51,668 nucleotides of DNA from Pseudomonas alkylphenolica (GTDB taxonomy: Bacteria; Pseudomonadota; Gammaproteobacteria; Pseudomonadales; Pseudomonadaceae), in the NCBI RefSeq assembly GCF_016009175.1, contig NZ_JADUCM010000035.1, positions 1 through 51,668 on the forward strand, read 5' to 3'. The translations under genes were made by a program, and so were the position numbers. A model generated the notes under the pieces. The model had not been told where the DNA came from, did no database searches, and saw only the letters and a list, made by a program, of their open reading frames with translations. How positions within the stretch are numbered: position 1 is the first letter of the stretch; the number at the start of each line of letters is the position of its first letter. Shown piece after piece: positions 51,640 through 51,668 of this stretch.

Positions 51640-51668
51640 ATCGCCAGAAAGCCGGCTCCTTGTAGGAG
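51640..51668. repeat. Partial REP element at the window edge
   Basis: The bases ATCGCC...AAGCCGGCTCCT followed by TGTAGGAG resemble the tail of one REP copy and the head of another, as in the REP pair at 2739-2871. The element is cut by the end of the window. Confidence 0.5.

Overview
The window looks like a stretch of chromosomal backbone from a GC-rich fluorescent pseudomonad of the Pseudomonas putida group. The evidence is the phaC1-phaZ-phaC2-phaD / phaI-phaF medium-chain PHA locus, the pyrB-pyrC' pair with a degenerate dihydroorotase, a sahH gene with an S-adenosylhomocysteine (SAH) riboswitch, P. putida-type REP elements, and a gene order that (from memory, not from a search) closely matches P. 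putida KT2440. I see no prophage, insertion sequence, CRISPR array, tRNA or rRNA, and coding is dense throughout.

Layout. 154-2723 (+): a polar amino-acid-type ABC importer (binding protein, permease, ATPase), followed by a REP pair. 2886-6993 (-): two tandem paralogous chemoreceptors with a near-identical 3' end. 7073-9973 (-): rsmE-type methyltransferase, tatC, tatB, tatA, hisE, hisI. 10048-13036 (-): ubiB-ubiJ-ubiE for aerobic ubiquinone synthesis. 13162-14747 (+): a small PHA-associated protein, then phasins phaI and phaF. 14820-19836 (-): phaD, phaC2, phaZ and phaC1, convergent with phaIF across a strong terminator. 20186-22553 (-): a DUF971 gene and the HslUV protease. 22756-28643 (-): pyrC', pyrB, pyrR, ruvX, algH, tonB, gshB. 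28860-38094 (+): a Pil-Chp chemosensory cluster (pilG, pilH, pilI, pilJ, chpA, chpC-like). 38150-40922: a hemolysin III-like membrane protein, a second rsmE-type gene and bioA. 41111-44335 (+): a secreted FAD amine oxidase with a Lys/Ala/Pro tail, cytochrome b561 and a YceI protein. 44403-51046 (-): rhlE, a solitary solute-binding protein, a possible glycosyltransferase, metF, and sahH behind its riboswitch. 51233-51631 (+): an acyl-CoA thioesterase, with a partial REP element at the window edge.

How the genes work together. The PHA block holds both polymerases, the depolymerase, the regulator and the granule-coating phasins. The Pil-Chp block is a complete receptor-coupling-kinase-regulator pathway, but it lacks the adaptation enzymes (PilK and ChpB) that flank chpA in P. 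aeruginosa. SahH and MetF both serve the activated-methyl cycle, and sahH is set to respond to its own substrate through RNA.

I do not see a convincing wholly new system. The observations most worth a second look are the detailed SAH riboswitch and its overlap with the ribosome binding site, the reduced Pil-Chp system, the two RsmE-family genes, the probable gene conversion between the tandem chemoreceptors, and the histone-like tail on an exported amine oxidase. Start sites were chosen from ribosome binding sites and known family lengths. Family and pathway names come from recognition of motifs and gene order, not from database searches.
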